A stretch of 64,000 nucleotides of DNA from Apostichopus japonicus (GCF_037975245.1 NC_092580.1:28363501-28427500), one strand, 5' to 3'; shown: positions 48,201 through 62,098, counted from the stretch's first letter. The notes: generated by a model from the sequence alone, not told the origin. Made by a program: numbers and translations.

Positions 48201-51200
48201 GATTATTGAATGTTTTGCTTACAGTAAAAACACAGTACTGCTATTTACTTTTAAATGGGATATGTAATTGAATAAGTAGACTATGCTTAGATTTAGTTTT
48301 AGATTTAGATTTAGATATGCTTTGATATAGGTGGCCTATATAACCTTTCCTCTGTCTTTTCGTTCTTGATAGAGGGAATAGAAATTTCTTCAACCTACCC
48401 CATACCTACTCATAATATCAAGCACTACACAGTACACACCTATCATGATACAAATTTCAAAAATTATTTTCAGTAATAAATATTTCCATTAAGTTGACCT
48501 CTTAATATCAAAATTATTTTTAGCCACAAAATTTAAGCACATGCTGTGAATACCTTTTGAGGCGGTCTCATTGCTTTTGTTAGTACAACGGTCTTGGAGA
48601 ATGACAGTTAAACAAGAAAATAATGTTTGACTTTTGGTGGTCCTGTTTTGCACATTCTTACATATTATGTCAGACATTTCTCTTCTTGCACGTACCTCAC
48701 ATCTGTTTGACCCGTTCCTGAGTTACCGATCATGATTTATTCAAAAAATTACTACCCAAGTTGGAGAACTTTGTTCCATTTTACGAATCAGGCCATTTGC
48801 CTCCCGGATTCGTTGAGGATTACCAGCCCGTTTTTCTACTGTTTGTGCACGAACTCTAAATATTTTGTGTACCCTCATTCAGTTTGTAAACAATCAAATT
48901 CTTTCACTGGTTATTCCTTTTATTGACTAGACCTTTGTTAAATTATTGTCAACCAGATGGAATAAAAAACAGTGGAAGTCTTTGTTTATTCTTTTGATTA
49001 TCTTTGATGATTGAACTGTGAACTTTGATTATTCAGCATGACTCTGCTTTTTTCATGGAGCTTGGTGAATTCAAGCCATCCAGGGACCCTCAATCAAGTT
49101 CATTCATGGATACTAAAGTTCCTTTCAAGTTTTAATTTGCCAACTAAGCCAATCATGTGTAAACCATTTTTATCATACTTCAAATGTATTCATTAATTGT
49201 GCTCCTCTTCTTACCTGTGTCCACACCACTAAAGTGAACTTTCCCACCTACCTATCCTTATAACAGGTAACATTTAAGGGAGTTATAGGGTTAACCATGT
49301 GTATGCATGCATGAGACTGGTGTGACCCATAGCCAAATGTACAGAGAGCGTGGGGTAACAACATGGCCCCTGCATTTCAGTTGGCCAAACTCTCTCTATA
49401 ATATGGCTGTGGTGTGACCTTCCTTGAACACAGTACAGTAGATGCAATTTACTACACTCCTCTTTCACCTATCTCGATTCTAATATTGTATTTAATCATC
49501 TGCTTTGTCTATTCATTAGTAAACATATGAATAACACATTGTCCCTATGGAACATTTTCCGAATCCATATCCCACCATCTCTCCCTTCCATATCCACCAT
49601 AAAATTTGTGAAAGTCTGGTCAGGTAATTTTGTAACAGATCAGTCTATCAGAGATTTTAATGCATTGGTTTCACCAAATGCAAAGCATGTCGATTGAGCC
49701 ATTGCACTTATAAAGCATAATATGTATGGTAACATACAGTACACATTTGTCAAATGCGGACATGCCTCGTTTAACTATTCATGAGTTGCAGGTTTGTTTT
49801 AATATTTACTATAGATCGGTTTAAGTCATCATGCCATTTTTTCATGCAGTATACTTTGCTGCAGTTTACTTGTCTGAAGATGCACTGTTTGTATAAATTT
49901 TTCCAGCATCTCTAGTTTTCAAGATTGACTCGGGCAAATAAATGAATTCACGAACGGCACAGTTGATACAGCTGTTGGTCAGGATAGCAATCGACTGGAT
50001 TATTTTTAAACTTAATTACTTAGCTTTGCAGCAAGCAACTGCAACACAATACAAGTTTTCATGCTGTCGAGCATTTTCTTTCCACCAGGTCATTTCATAT
50101 ATGATCAATATATATACAAAAGTAATACACCAAATAGTAAATTTAATAAACTGTCATTGTGAGGCACTCGCTGAGTACTACGTAGGCTATTAGGTGCATT
50201 GATGGTTAAAGTGACCAATTGGCAACTGCCAAACCAGTTGTGGTTTATAACGATGTTAAGTGGACTACAATTGAACCTACAGTATAGGAATGTTGAAATG
50301 CCATCACATCAATCATGAAGTACCCAGTACTCTATATGGTATGGTTAACAAGTTTCCATAATGAATCTTAAAATTCTAAAAAAAAAAATTGTCAAATCTA
50401 TGCTAAACAAAAATTTTGATGGCATTTTAAATCTCAGAACTTTCAACTTTGATATAATATATATTTTATTCATTTCCTTCGCAGGGTGACCTAGCGAAGA
50501 AGAAGATTTATCCCACACTATGGTAAGGGTAAACTCTCCTACATTCCTTTTCTGTATTCTGATTTGTTTCAGGTAGCTCATCTTTTTCCTAAATTAAAGT
50601 TAAAATAAAATAAAAACTGTTAAGCAAACTGCTTATTTACTAGAGAGCCTGTGTAAGGGAATGTATAAAAGTAAGTTGGCCTGACGTTTCGATCCTAGCA
50701 GGATCTTCTTCAGAGGCTAAATGACAAGTAACAGTAACAGAAGGGACAAAACCACGCACAGAATACAGACAGGTATTCTGTTAAAGTTAACGGTGCAAGT
50801 GCGGCGTCGTAGAAATGCCACAAATTCTATGCAAAGTGCACATATTATTAGTTGTAAAAGCGTTGTCTAGTACGCGGTCCCGTTTTTGAATATCTTTTGC
50901 TTCTTCTAAAAATGCCGTACAATCACATTGAGGATATCCTCCTTTTGCCTTGTGAACAAGAAGCAGAGACTATCTGATGACATTTGAGACAGGTTTGATG
51001 GATTTCATGTCCAGGGCTGGCTATGTTTAATGTCTCTGACTTGAATTAATTTGAGGTCTGAAGCCCCATCTATGTCTGTCATGAATAAGAGATTCTAAAG
51101 AGTTAGATCTGCGCGAGAAATGAAGTTAAAAGCTCTTCGTTTTGAGTTGTATTTATGTATGAACAGTCTGTTAGTGTACTGGAAGACTATACCCCCTGAG

Positions 51201-54200
51201 GAACGACATCAAGACATGATAAAAGAAAAATAATATGAACTTACTTTAATCCACTGAAATTGTAATAAGCCTTAACCTTCAAGGTTTGCAAATCTAACAA
51301 GTCAATCCATGTAATCCCAACAGTATCAAAAATATTAGTATTGGATTAAAAAGGCTTAATAACTTTGTAATAACGAGCTGCCAAGTGGGTTGTTAACAGC
51401 ATTGATCCCTCATGTAGTTATATGAGGGGATTATCATGTTACGTATTACATGATTTGATTTGGAATGATGTAAAGTTAAAAAACCTTCACTCAGAATACA
51501 GAATACAGCTTTAAGGGTAATGTAATATACAATGTCAAGAACCTGTACACGTGAACAGGTTGACTGACACGAAGGCTCTTAACATCGTGATTCAAGAAAC
51601 TGATGTTACAAATCAAAGGCAAGGAGCATCTACAAAGATTCAATCACTTGATTGGTTAGCAAGAGAATTCAGGAGACTGCTTGAGTGTTTTAAGGAGTTT
51701 AGAGCTATCATACCTTATCTTTTCCATCATTCCTCCCTATGCCCTCATTTGATAATACATGCATGCAAAAGCTGCAGTGGGGGAGGGGAATATCCTTGGA
51801 ACCCTACCATGGGCAGGAATGACATCATTTGCGACTCCACAACCCCTCCCCATCCTGCCCCCCCCCCCATAAAAAAGAAGACATTTGAGCCTGCTCATTC
51901 AAAGAGCAGATTGACCCTAACTTAAATAACAGATCATGGCACTATGTCGGATAAATCGTCATCCGTTTTTGGCCTGAAATTTGCTAGAGGTTCCGGTAAT
52001 GGTCACCCATGTTCAGATTCGAACACTCATGAATTTGCAGGTGCACTCAAAGCAACTCTCCTCACTGAGGGATTTTGTCATGTAACACTCGTCAGAGTCG
52101 TCAGTGTGTTAAATAATTAAATAATCAAAATCAAACAGAACTGTCAGCAAACTGCTTATATCCACTAAAGAGCCTGTGTAAGAGAATGTGTGAAAGTAAG
52201 AAGGCCTGACGTTTCGATCCTAGCAGGATATTCTTCAGAGGCTGAAAGACAAGTTAACAGTAACAGAAGGGACAAAAACATGCACAGAATACAGACAGGT
52301 TAATGAGCATGGTGAACACAAAGAGATAGATGTAAGAGGATTAGAAGACAATGGATGGAGAAAAGAAAGAAACCACCAGGTGGGAGAGGAGATGTAGGAG
52401 ATCAACTGTACAAGGAACAAAGAGAGGATTAAGGGAAGAGGGTAGCGAGTAAACTAGAGAAGGACAGACAGAAAAGTGTGGAGAAAAAAGTTGGAAGAGA
52501 GCTATGAGAAGAGGGGTGACAGAGGGGGAAACAAGGGGAAATGGAAGGGGAGGGGATGGGAAGCAGAAGAAAGGTTAGTCATTTCCTTCCTGAATGTTGA
52601 GCCTATGAGGTTGAATGGTGCGAAGGTGTTGCATCCACAGTCTCTCTCTGCTGATTTGTTACTATTAGTCAGGCAAGATTTTAAAAGATATCATCAGTGT
52701 TTACTTATGCTGCTTTATGGAATCAAATTGATGACCTTTATAAACAATAATAGATTTTTATCCTAAAGCATGTAAATATAGATAATTATAAAATTGATTA
52801 AGTAATGAACTTTAAGTAACTTGCACAAGTTTGAATAAATGGTATATATTTGCTAAATCTACTTTTAGCTGATAATAATGGGGGGGGGGGGGGGGAAGTG
52901 TGCTGTCATTAAATTTAAAAGGTTATATGCCAAATTATTTGAATCCAATCCTGATAACAAGCTGTTTCTTTTTAGCATTTTGAATTTTCCAATAATGTTA
53001 ATGCGTTTTCTTATTGTAGCTATTAAATACAGTAAGCTTTTTGGATGACAGTATACAGTGCTTAGCCCTTGTTTGTAACTCCCTGCACAGCAAATCTTGA
53101 GTGAGAACTGAAAAGAAATGCAAAAAGCAGCATTTCTTGTTGTTTGCATGCCTAGCAGTAACATCTATACCAGCATTGTCAATGTTAGAATAGCTCTTTT
53201 TATCGCATTGTTACAGAATTGGTCGCAGAGTATATTTGCTGTGTTGCAGTTCCTATGACATTACTCCATTACAATGGTGTGATAATAACAACTGGCTTAA
53301 AGAGAGTCTTTTGTACACTATTGCAGTGTTGCTCGTAGACTGGTTGTGTACTACATATGGGTATCACTTGTCCATTAAGCTCTTAGGTGTAGTTACAGTG
53401 TGAATACACAGTGTGTGTGTTCTATGCTAAATTACTAGGGATATGTATAATAATGCTTGATAATGTGTGTAAGCATTGTTTTCCTCACAATGATCGTTGT
53501 TATCCTACTTTACTTCTTCTCTCTCTCCTCTCCCCCCTCCCCCCCCCCCCCAAAAAAAAAGAAAAATCCAAATTACACATGGAACGCTTACAATTCATCA
53601 CAGAGATTGGTAAAGGGCAAATGATAAAAGGCATAGTTAAATACACAATTTAAATTCAAACCAGGCTCTTAATATAAGAAATTTAAGGAAGATAAGAAGA
53701 AAATATGACTGCTGGATTTTTTTTTCTTAGATATGATATATTAATTGCCAATGATTCAGGTTGTTTGCCTCAGGTGCAGACCAAACCTCTTTGACATCTG
53801 TGGATGTTCTATAATGGTTAAAACTTAGTTTAGGTTTATTTATGCAAAATGCACTTTATATTTATGCTTGTACATATATTAGGATGAACACACTAAGAGG
53901 GACATAAAAAGTTGGCTTGAAAATATGCCGAAATTCAACGTTTTAGCTGTCAAAATCATGTTCATTTTGTCTTCCATTTCTTTTTGGACTGATGAACAGA
54001 TGAAATGTTTGATTGTTTCTGTGAGAGTTTCCTCTCAAATTCATAATAGTAAAGTTAGCAATGTAGTTCAGCATTGCCAATGACATTGCTGGTATCTGGA
54101 AGTTCTCTTTACCATTGGCAAGTATATATCAGGAGACCCTTGAAATTTAGTCTGTAACTTACTGCCGATCTAGTTAAAACTGCTTGTTTGCCTGCAGCAA

Positions 54201-57200
54201 ACAGACCCAATGTATTGTAATGCCAGTATATTGGTGATCTGTGATATACAATATTAAGATGGAACATGACTCCACAGTACTTACAGACTCTCCAGTACAG
54301 TAACTAGTGCTGAGTGTGCATACAGTTACAGTGTAAGTGGATATTGTAGTGTAATATAGTGTTGTATATATCCTGCTGACATACAGTATTCCCATATATG
54401 TGAGTTGGAAGGTTTTTTAATGTATGAATGTAATATACTGTAGTGTTTAGTTGTCTGTCATTGAGTAGTAACCCATGCCAATCAGTAGGATCAGTGGTCA
54501 AAACAAATGTTCAGGGGGATTGAAATAGCTACCTCTGCTGCACCATGCATGTGTGAATATTTTTTGGGTTCGGGGCATTTACTTCTGGACCCTCCCACCC
54601 CCCCACCCTTGGTGGCAAGAATTCTGAAATATGCAAGCTCCCACTTATGTTTTCCTTAGCCAAGTGAGTCGCTCATTTTCATGTATATATGCGTCTGACT
54701 AGCACAGGCACAGCTATTTGTGGGTGAGAGTCTGGTGCTTGACAATTGTCTTTATTTTCTGCCAAACCTTGAATTGTTGAAGATGGTTTCTCCTGTTTAT
54801 ATTGTAAGTTCTAAGGTACACAGCAAACAAGCTAGATGATTTCTGTAGTGCTAGTGTTAATGTTGTACCTTGTGAATGACTCTCCATTGAAAAGGTCTAT
54901 ATACTGCATACGACTCTGAGCTTACAATTAACGGTGGACAAGGGAGTTCTTTCAATTAAACGTTGCTAGGGAGTTCTCTCACTCTGAGCGAGATTCAAGT
55001 ACTTCAAAGGATTCTTTAACACTACATCTCATTAGTATTCTCTGTACACCTGCTAGATGCAAATCAGGCGTGCAAAAAGCACTTGGTAAAGAGAATAATG
55101 TCCATGTTGAGTTTTTGAGACAGTGAATTCTAACTAATAGAATTGAAGTGTACTGAAATGGAAAAGGGACAAATTTTGTACAAAAAATTAATATTTTTCC
55201 AATTAAGTTGATATGTTTTGTATTACTTATTGTTTTTGTAGGGCACCGGACTATTTTGTTACATGCAATCATTAGTTCAACCATTGGTAACATACCATGT
55301 CAAAGGTCAAGTGGTTTGAAATCCTGTTTACCAGAGGTCTAAATATTGAATTGTAAAATGACTTTATAGTCCTCAAAAAGTTTTCACCAGACCATACAGT
55401 TCATTTTCCAACATACAAGTGGACCATTAATATTATACTGAGTAATATATATTGCAGTCTAGACGGAACCCTGAAAGTGCCATCGCTGGCATAAGGTGGG
55501 GCTGCTATCATTGGTGATATCTGCCATGACTGTCTGTGAATATTTGCTTCATTTACCTCAAGGGGTCTGTGGATTTGAATCTAAGCTTTAGTTTTACAAT
55601 TGTAGATAAATCATTACCTATCTTCTCTAGAGCAAGACAGATGTCTTTTTTTGAGGGCTCCTCTGGAGAGCAGTGCTTCTGCACTGAGCAGGATTACCCT
55701 CATTAAAGATGGCAATAATAAAAAATAAAAAAATGTCTGACACAGAGAGACACCCTCCGTCTTCCAACAGCTCATTCTGCAACATTACGTATACAGTATC
55801 CTAAGATGCTGTTTAATTGAATGGTGATCGACCTTTCCTGGCTTTGTTTAATTCTTCGCTAACCATTACTTCTTCCTCACTAAGAGCCTTCGTGCTTATT
55901 TTGTATTAGTATCCTTGAGATCTTATGAAGATGAAATAACTCCTCGCCATGTAGTTCATACAAAAATCCTCCTAAACTCACCTCTAGTACTTAAGCCTTG
56001 TTACCATAGCAACAGTGGGCCAATTGTTTCCCTTCCAGAAATTTATTATCTCTAACGATAATGAATCCTGTCGATAGTACACGGCTAATATTTTACCTAC
56101 ATCAATATATATGCCATCGCCTAATACAGGCTGACTTTTATTGCAAATAGCTGGGAATTATGACATGCCTCCAGGCCAACAAAAAAAATCGAAGACTTTT
56201 AAGGTGAAATTGATGAAAAAATTCCTGGTCGGACAAAAATGAACTTTAAATAATCTCTAGTGTTGGCTAAGATGTACAGTTAACTGAGGTCATATTGCTT
56301 TGAGTCATGACGTGCTTGAAATGAATCCTGCTTGGTCAATCCAGTTCAAGAGCTTTAGAATGGCATCATGAATGTAATGGCAAGATAATTGTAGGAAAGG
56401 CAGCATCTTGTAATCCTAACCCTTGAGATAAACAAGACAAAATATCAGTTTCCAATTGTAATGATGAAGGGCTGAGAAATTGGAGTACTTTGCAGCAATC
56501 GGAACCATGGAAACTAATTGGAACAGGGAAGCTAGTTGAGACCTAAAGAACAAAAAGAAATAAGTTGGGGAAAATGAACAAAATTTAATTAAAACCACTC
56601 TGTAATTTGTGAAAAGACGGAACCATAGATTGTAGCGACTTCCACAAAATTATAGTAATGCTAGCTGGACTTTTATATACACATGGACTAAGCTTTAAAA
56701 TCAGATTGTCCTTGCTCTTAATTTACATTTGTAACCATCCCCACAACTGGCTAAGGGTAAGGTGAAAATGCAACATGGCTGCCTCTCTTAGCATCTGAAA
56801 TGTTTACGTCAAAATTAAATGCCAGCGTAGTCACACATATCAACTTTCCCATTTGATGGTAGTTTTCTGCCCAAGTTTCAAGTTACCTGTCCATTACAGG
56901 ATCTCTTCCATTATTGCTACAGGCAACAAGGAAAACGTTAAAAACGGATCCATCCAGTGAATTTGTATCATTCATGGCCTATTTAGTATCGCTGAAAATT
57001 TTTATTTGCACCTTCACCCAAAGTGTTTCTTTCAGAAGTAGCAGTGCTACAGTATATATATTTATCGGTACAGACCTTGTTTGTACAATACATTTATAAT
57101 GGCTTTTGCATCTTTGTACTCAAATGATTGGTGGAATTTATTATGGAAACAGGAAGCCTTGTTTCGCAGTAGAAGCTATGATAAAAGATTACGGTGAAAG

Positions 57201-60200
57201 CAATGTCTGCTACCTTGAATTATCTGCTTTGATTAGTTTTATTATTTTAATGCAGTTTTTTTCTTCCATTCATTTTGTTAAGGCATCAGTTACAATTTTT
57301 GTTCTTTGATACTTCAAGGTTATCTGGATAGCACCTAGACATGCAAGTGACCATAATCTGACTTTCTAGCATTTAAATTCAACAGGCATTTTACTGTCAA
57401 CCTCAGAGGATTTGTTCATCTCTTAGACGTTAAATGTTCTCTAATTGAATCATGCTTTTTTAATTCTGGAAATAATTTGGACTGAGAAACAGAAACTTCA
57501 GCTGAGTACTTTTGATAAAAGTTTGCTCAGTTAATGTTAGCATACTACATTGGGGGCTAATAATGTTGACCTCTAAAACTGCTCAGATTTATAAATGACA
57601 GAGGAACATATATATTCTATTGCATCCCAGGTGAAAGTTGCATGTGAGTCCTACGTATTATTCTTGAGACAACAACATTTCAAGTTGATATGTTTTGACG
57701 TCATAGATCATGCACACTGACATACATACACACACACACACAGACTTTTGCTGTCAATTTGCAACTATGACATCACAGCTGTTTGCTTCAAGTTATCTTT
57801 GTTTCAAACTATGAGTGATTAAACTACTCACCAGCTCAAAAACAATGTCACTCAGAATTGAATGCAAATTTTCCCTATAAAATGTTTCGCGAATGTTTTT
57901 CTTTTTGAACATTATAAAATAAAGTCTTCCTTGGATTAAACATATTTCAGAGGAAAACTAACCATTAATGATTTTTTACTGACACATTATTTAGTGGACA
58001 TTGACTGATTCTCATGTAACTCTTACATATCACAATTTTGACAAGGTTGGAAGATCTGCCAATGTGCTTGTACTTAATTTGTGTGTGCACTGCATAAATT
58101 TGCATCTTCAAGTTTGCATGCCAAGTACTGTATGTAGCAATGTCAGTGTACTACAGTTTGCCCTGTGACACACTTTAGCATTATTCAAGGGATGACATGG
58201 CAAAAAACCTTTCAGCCCGGAATTCAGTAACAGGTAATCTTGCTATGAGTTACATTGTCTGGGTTGATGGGGTCTGGTGAGCAGAATACAACCTCACCTG
58301 GCGATGGGAAAGATCAAACAAAAAAATAACAGAAACTCATAGCAGATTGTCAAAAGAGTTTTGGGTTTAAAATTGTCAATTTTCAGACAGAAATATTAGT
58401 TAAATATTACTACTACTTACATTGTCTGGGATGATTGGGTCTGGTAAGCAGAATACAGCCTCACACAGAGATAGAAAAGATAATACAAAGAGTTAACAGA
58501 AACTCCATGGCAGGTTGTCAAAAAGTTTTGGGTTTAAAACTTTCAATTTTCAGACACAAATATTAGTTTTTTAATAGTTACATTGTCTGGGTTGATTGGT
58601 CTGGTATTAAGCAGAATACAACCTCACCTGGCGATAGGACAGATAAACACAAAGATAACAAACTCACAGCAGATTGTCAAAATAGTTTTGGGTTTAACAT
58701 TTTCAATTTTCAGACACAAATATTAGTTAAATATTACTATTAGTTACATTGTCTGGGTTGATTGGGTCTGGTAAGCAGAATACAGCCTCACATGGAGATA
58801 GGAAAGATCAAACAAGTACTGTAGATGCAGAAACTCACAGAAGGTTGTAAAAAGAGTTTTGGGTTTGAAACTTTCAATTTTCAGACACAAATATTAGTTA
58901 TTTAATAGTTACATTGCCTGAGTTGATTGGGTCTGGTAAGCAGAATAAAACCTCACACAGAGATAGTAAAGATAAAACCAAAGAGATACAGAAACTCATA
59001 GCAGGTTGTCAAAAGGGTTTTGGGTTTAAAGTTTTCAATTTTCAGACAAAGATATTAGAAATAAAGGTCATATAAAATTTATAACATGCATTCACGTTAT
59101 TACTTCAGTCTGAAAAGACATTCATGCACACTTGTCTGTATGTCCAGTGCATTAAAGTTCAGTCCTCTAAAATGTGTAATATTTAATGAGATGAAACTAA
59201 TATGCCTCTAGATACTGACATTTGGTCCTAAGTAAAAGTTTGGCTAAATTGAAATTCTGTGCTGATATTGCAATAATACGTACCAAGAGATTCATAGTAT
59301 AGTATTGTTTGCATATTTCAGACAACACTGCTTCACCATTTTTAATTTACTCTTGAATCGACACTGCAGTACTTTAATTAGGATGCGCAGCGGAGCAGTT
59401 TCTCTCATTAAAGTAATAACGTAATCGTTAAAATGATACCCAAAAGAAATTTGTTCACTCTGCCAGGAATAAAAAAAAAACGTCCATTAAGTGAAACTTT
59501 ATTTCAAATACCCTAGGGCAATTTTGCTTAAATTTGCGCTTTCAATGGTTAAGTCACATGTGGGTACTAGCTATATCACGTTGAAATGATTTTCACTATC
59601 TTGGAATGACAATGCATTATTCATATGTTAATATTGGAGTTCAATTGGCTTTTTGATGCACGCACCAAACTACAGCATTATCTCACGTTGAGTGTGCCAC
59701 GCTTGTCAGATGATAGAGAGAAACATGTACACGTTTGATAGATTTCAAGGAGGTTGGCCTGAAAGTCTGTCAGCTAAAATCTCAAGAGGATTTTTACATG
59801 ACGTGTAAAAAAAATTTGGATAGACATGTTTCCTATGAGTAAACATTCTGATTTGATGTTGGGGACTAAAAGAGTTTTATCCAGTGCTATGGTCGAAAGT
59901 AGGTGGTTGTTTTTAGTATTTTGCATTTGATGTGCTGTGGAGTATTTTGACATCTCAGGTTTTATATATTACAAACCGCTTATCCAAATTGTCTTTAAAT
60001 TTAAATTAAAATTTAATTTAAATCAACATAATCCCTATTTGAAATCCTTTTTGTGTTAAAATTTCTTGCTTATAAATGTTGCATCTTCTTTAGTGCATGT
60101 TACCAGCTTGGATTCCACCGAGCCGTATATGATTAAGAGGAAGTTTTAAATGTAGTCGTTTCTTCCAGAGGTCTTCAACTTTGAAGGTTTCCCAGTTTTG

Positions 60201-62098
60201 AGAAAACAGTGCCATGTTTCAGTGACAGCATGTCGAGCTCAACTCACAGAACACACAGTGTTTGAGAAGTGGTTGGTCTGCTGGCAAAATGTGTTGGAAA
60301 TGTTAGGAAACCCCAGGTTACACTGGGGCAGTCGGCTTCACTAAAACGACAAGAAAAAGCAGGAACAATAACACCTTATTAAAATTAGACCGTTAAATAT
60401 CTCACGCAGGGTATCAAATCTCCTCTCTGGTTTAGGTTGTTTGTCGAGTCCAATATAGAGTAGGTTGCAACTAAACTTACACACTAAGTGCACACTGCTG
60501 AAGTACACTACGCAAAGCTCACTTTGTTATCATCATAATGACGTCACATGTCACTGTAGATCACGTGATCATCATATCGCTGTTCGCGAAAAGCCCAATT
60601 TTTGTTTAAAAAATCAACGAGTTTAGGAATTTTTTTTAAGCCTTTTCCCAACATCGGATTGACTTGAATTTTCACATGTGTAATATGGAAACCAACTAGA
60701 ATACTCTTGAATAAAATCATATTTTTTCGTCGATGCTGAAAAATCACTATCGTTCATCTTTAAGCAACATGGTGGTATTTGAGGATCCCAAGGCACTTGT
60801 AAGGTTAGCACATTGACTGAAGAGTGTAACAAGGAATGGGTAGGAGACTGTAGGGTCAAAAATAGTCTCGGGGGGAAAGTGAGATGAAGAATTTATTCAT
60901 GTGAAGTCATAATGAAGGAAACTTGAAGACTTCAGAAAGAGGGCACAGTGACAGTTATGTGTGGTCGTCTGATTTATTACTGGTGATCTGAAATTTCCGT
61001 TAAAATGTTCTGGTCATGAGACTCAGACTTGGGCAAAGGAATTATCTCTCCCATTTTAAATATGTATATATCATTGGTACATATACCACTATATACTGAC
61101 TTAATCGGTATACGTAATACAGTAAACAAGATAAGTATGGATCAGTATGCATGCAGTATGAATGGTATTCCTCCTATTTTCCAACCTCCGGATTCCTCAA
61201 CATTGTAGCTTCAACCTGTGTCTTCTAAGTAGAAACTGTTTGTTTGTGATGGAGCATATAGCTAAAACCATCTATCAAATGGCTGCATCTTTTATCTGAT
61301 TAGATTCTGTGACTAAAATCCCATCTTAGTGTCTAGATACTGTACAATCCTATTGGATTTACATACGTGTACAAATAGATTTGTCCTCGTTGTGCAATGG
61401 AGAGGAGAGCAGTGTTATTGTGACATACTTGTCTGGAAAACAACAAAAGGTTATTGAAACTTAAAGAATATTAACCCTTGGCAGGAGGAAATGAATTCAG
61501 TGATAGTTTTTTTTACAAAATGTCACTTTCTGCAACAGACTTTTTAAGAAAAGGTTTTACCCAGACTGTCTTTATAAGAGTTCCTCCTGGTTGAAGATGT
61601 CAAATGTTTGTAATATTTTTTTGTGGTAAAACAGCCTTTTTTGCTTGTGTCATTTCATAAGCCAGCTGCCACTTCAATAACTGTGTGAACAAGTACAATG
61701 TACTATGCCTTTGATGAGGAATTGAAAATTTGAAATTCAGTATCAATTGCTGATTGCTTAAACTCGAGTGGCCATTGTTGAACTCGAGAGGATCTGGCAA
61801 GGAAAATATCGAAAGTACATGCCTTTCAAAAATCTTTTAAGGTTTTTATGAGGATTTTCATAGGAAGAGGTACATACTGTATATCAACAACAAATTTGGA
61901 CGAAAAAAAAAATTGCAAGCAAAAAATTCATGATGAGTGATGTAAGACAAACGATATCTCCATACATTGTCATCTTTTGTCCATATTAGGTGGCTGTTCC
62001 GGGATGGACTCTTACCCAAGAAAACCATCTTCGTCGGATATGCTAGATCCGTCCTGTCCATTGAAGATATCAAGAAGAAGACAAAACCTTACATGAAG
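42229..62098 (+). CDS. G6PD: Glucose-6-phosphate 1-dehydrogenase (first four coding exons; continues off the right edge)
   Basis: The enzyme oxidises glucose-6-phosphate with NADP+ to 6-phosphogluconolactone, the first and rate-limiting step of the cytosolic pentose-phosphate pathway. Coding exons: 42229-42249, 45086-45169, 50485-50522 and 61990-62098. All have GT-AG borders and joined phases, giving 84 residues. The coenzyme signature GASGDLA is at 33-39, followed by [18 protein letters not shown]. The GYARS arginine is at position 67, and its 34-residue spacing from the first glycine equals that of the human enzyme (38 and 72). The N-terminus [16 protein letters not shown] is family-variable. 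The family is usually about 515 residues, so roughly 430 residues lie beyond 64000; I found no further exon in 62099-64000. Intron 3 (11.5 kb) is very long and, like intron 2, carries tandem arrays. Confidence 0.96.
42250..45085 (+). other. G6PD intron 1
   Basis: No exon or RNA gene supported. At 44544-44563 is a GGTTACGCCACTG end typical of a hAT-like repeat, but no matching left end with a shared 8-bp flank could be found. The ORF at 44244-44495 has no recognisable domain or splice context. Confidence 0.4.
45310..46050 (+). repeat. 20-bp minisatellite in G6PD intron 2
   Basis: About 35 copies of CTCATACTTGGGACATTGTA with frequent variants (GGGGCATT, TACTGTACTC, CATACATGG). Partial units and small indels shift the frame, so overlapping ORFs with [16 protein letters not shown]-like periodicity appear in several frames. 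These are repeat translations. Confidence 0.97.
46051..50484 (+). other. Remainder of G6PD intron 2
   Basis: No coding evidence. It contains a C-run at 47237 and a small TTAGATTTAGAT repeat at about 48292-48316. Confidence 0.4.
50614..50775 (-). repeat. Dispersed ~160-bp repeat with hammerhead-like core, copy A
   Basis: Shares GCAAACTGCTTAT, AGAGCCTGTGTAAG, CCTGACGTTTCGATCCTAGC, AACAGTAACAGAAGGGACAA and AGAATACAGACAGGT with 52138-52305 in direct orientation and, inverted, with 32650-32795. It lies just after G6PD exon 3 in intron 3. Confidence 0.88.
50679..50717 (-). ncRNA. Candidate minimal hammerhead ribozyme core
   Basis: Read on minus: GCCT, CTGAAGA, a GATCCT-GC-TAGGATC hairpin, GAAA, CGTC, AGGC. 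This has the invariant CUGANGA and GAAA boxes, a helix II, a helix I (GCCT/AGGC), the cleavage triplet GUC and a two-base-pair helix III (AC/GU). Such minimal hammerheads are known from Penelope-like retroelements. Confidence 0.5.
52138..52305 (-). repeat. Dispersed ~160-bp repeat with hammerhead-like core, copy B
   Basis: Direct copy of 50614-50775, 1.52 kb downstream. Together they bracket a 1.36-kb segment, as pseudo-LTRs would. The ends differ slightly (CAGGTTAATGAGC here, CAGGTATTCTG in copy A). Confidence 0.88.
52204..52242 (-). ncRNA. Candidate minimal hammerhead ribozyme core, second copy
   Basis: Same boxes as 50679-50717 on minus (GCCT, CTGAAGA, hairpin, GAAA, CGTC, AGGC), with one substitution that shortens helix II to ATCCT/AGGAT. 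The core residues are intact. Confidence 0.5.
52306..58249 (+). other. G6PD intron 3, left and middle part
   Basis: No exon seen. It contains a G-run at 52879, a C-run at 53536, a short (CA)n at 57730 and ordinary AT-rich DNA. Open frames here are short and lack domains. Confidence 0.4.
58250..59060 (+). repeat. 165-bp satellite, five tandem copies, in G6PD intron 3
   Basis: TTACATTGTCTGGG (or TTACATTGCCTGAG) begins copies at 58250, 58417, 58578, 58744 and 58909, with periods of 161-167 bp. Each copy continues through GGTCTGGTAAGCAGAATA, ACAGAAACTCA, GTTTTGGGTTT and TTCAATTTTCAGACA. By eye the copies are about 80-90 percent alike, which suggests an old array. Confidence 0.95.
59061..61989 (+). 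other. G6PD intron 3, right part
   Basis: No supported exon or repeat family. A small hairpin CCCCAG-gttaca-CTGGGG occurs near 60311. The minus-strand ORFs at 60544-60859 have no recognisable domain. Confidence 0.4.

Noticed and set aside
51551-51925. 124-codon plus ORF between the two ribozyme-bearing repeats
   Set aside because: No reverse-transcriptase or GIY-YIG motif and low-complexity C-runs at its end. Not supported as a gene.
60544-60859. Two overlapping minus ORFs of 67 and 78 codons
   Set aside because: Different frames over the same bases, no domain and no splice context.
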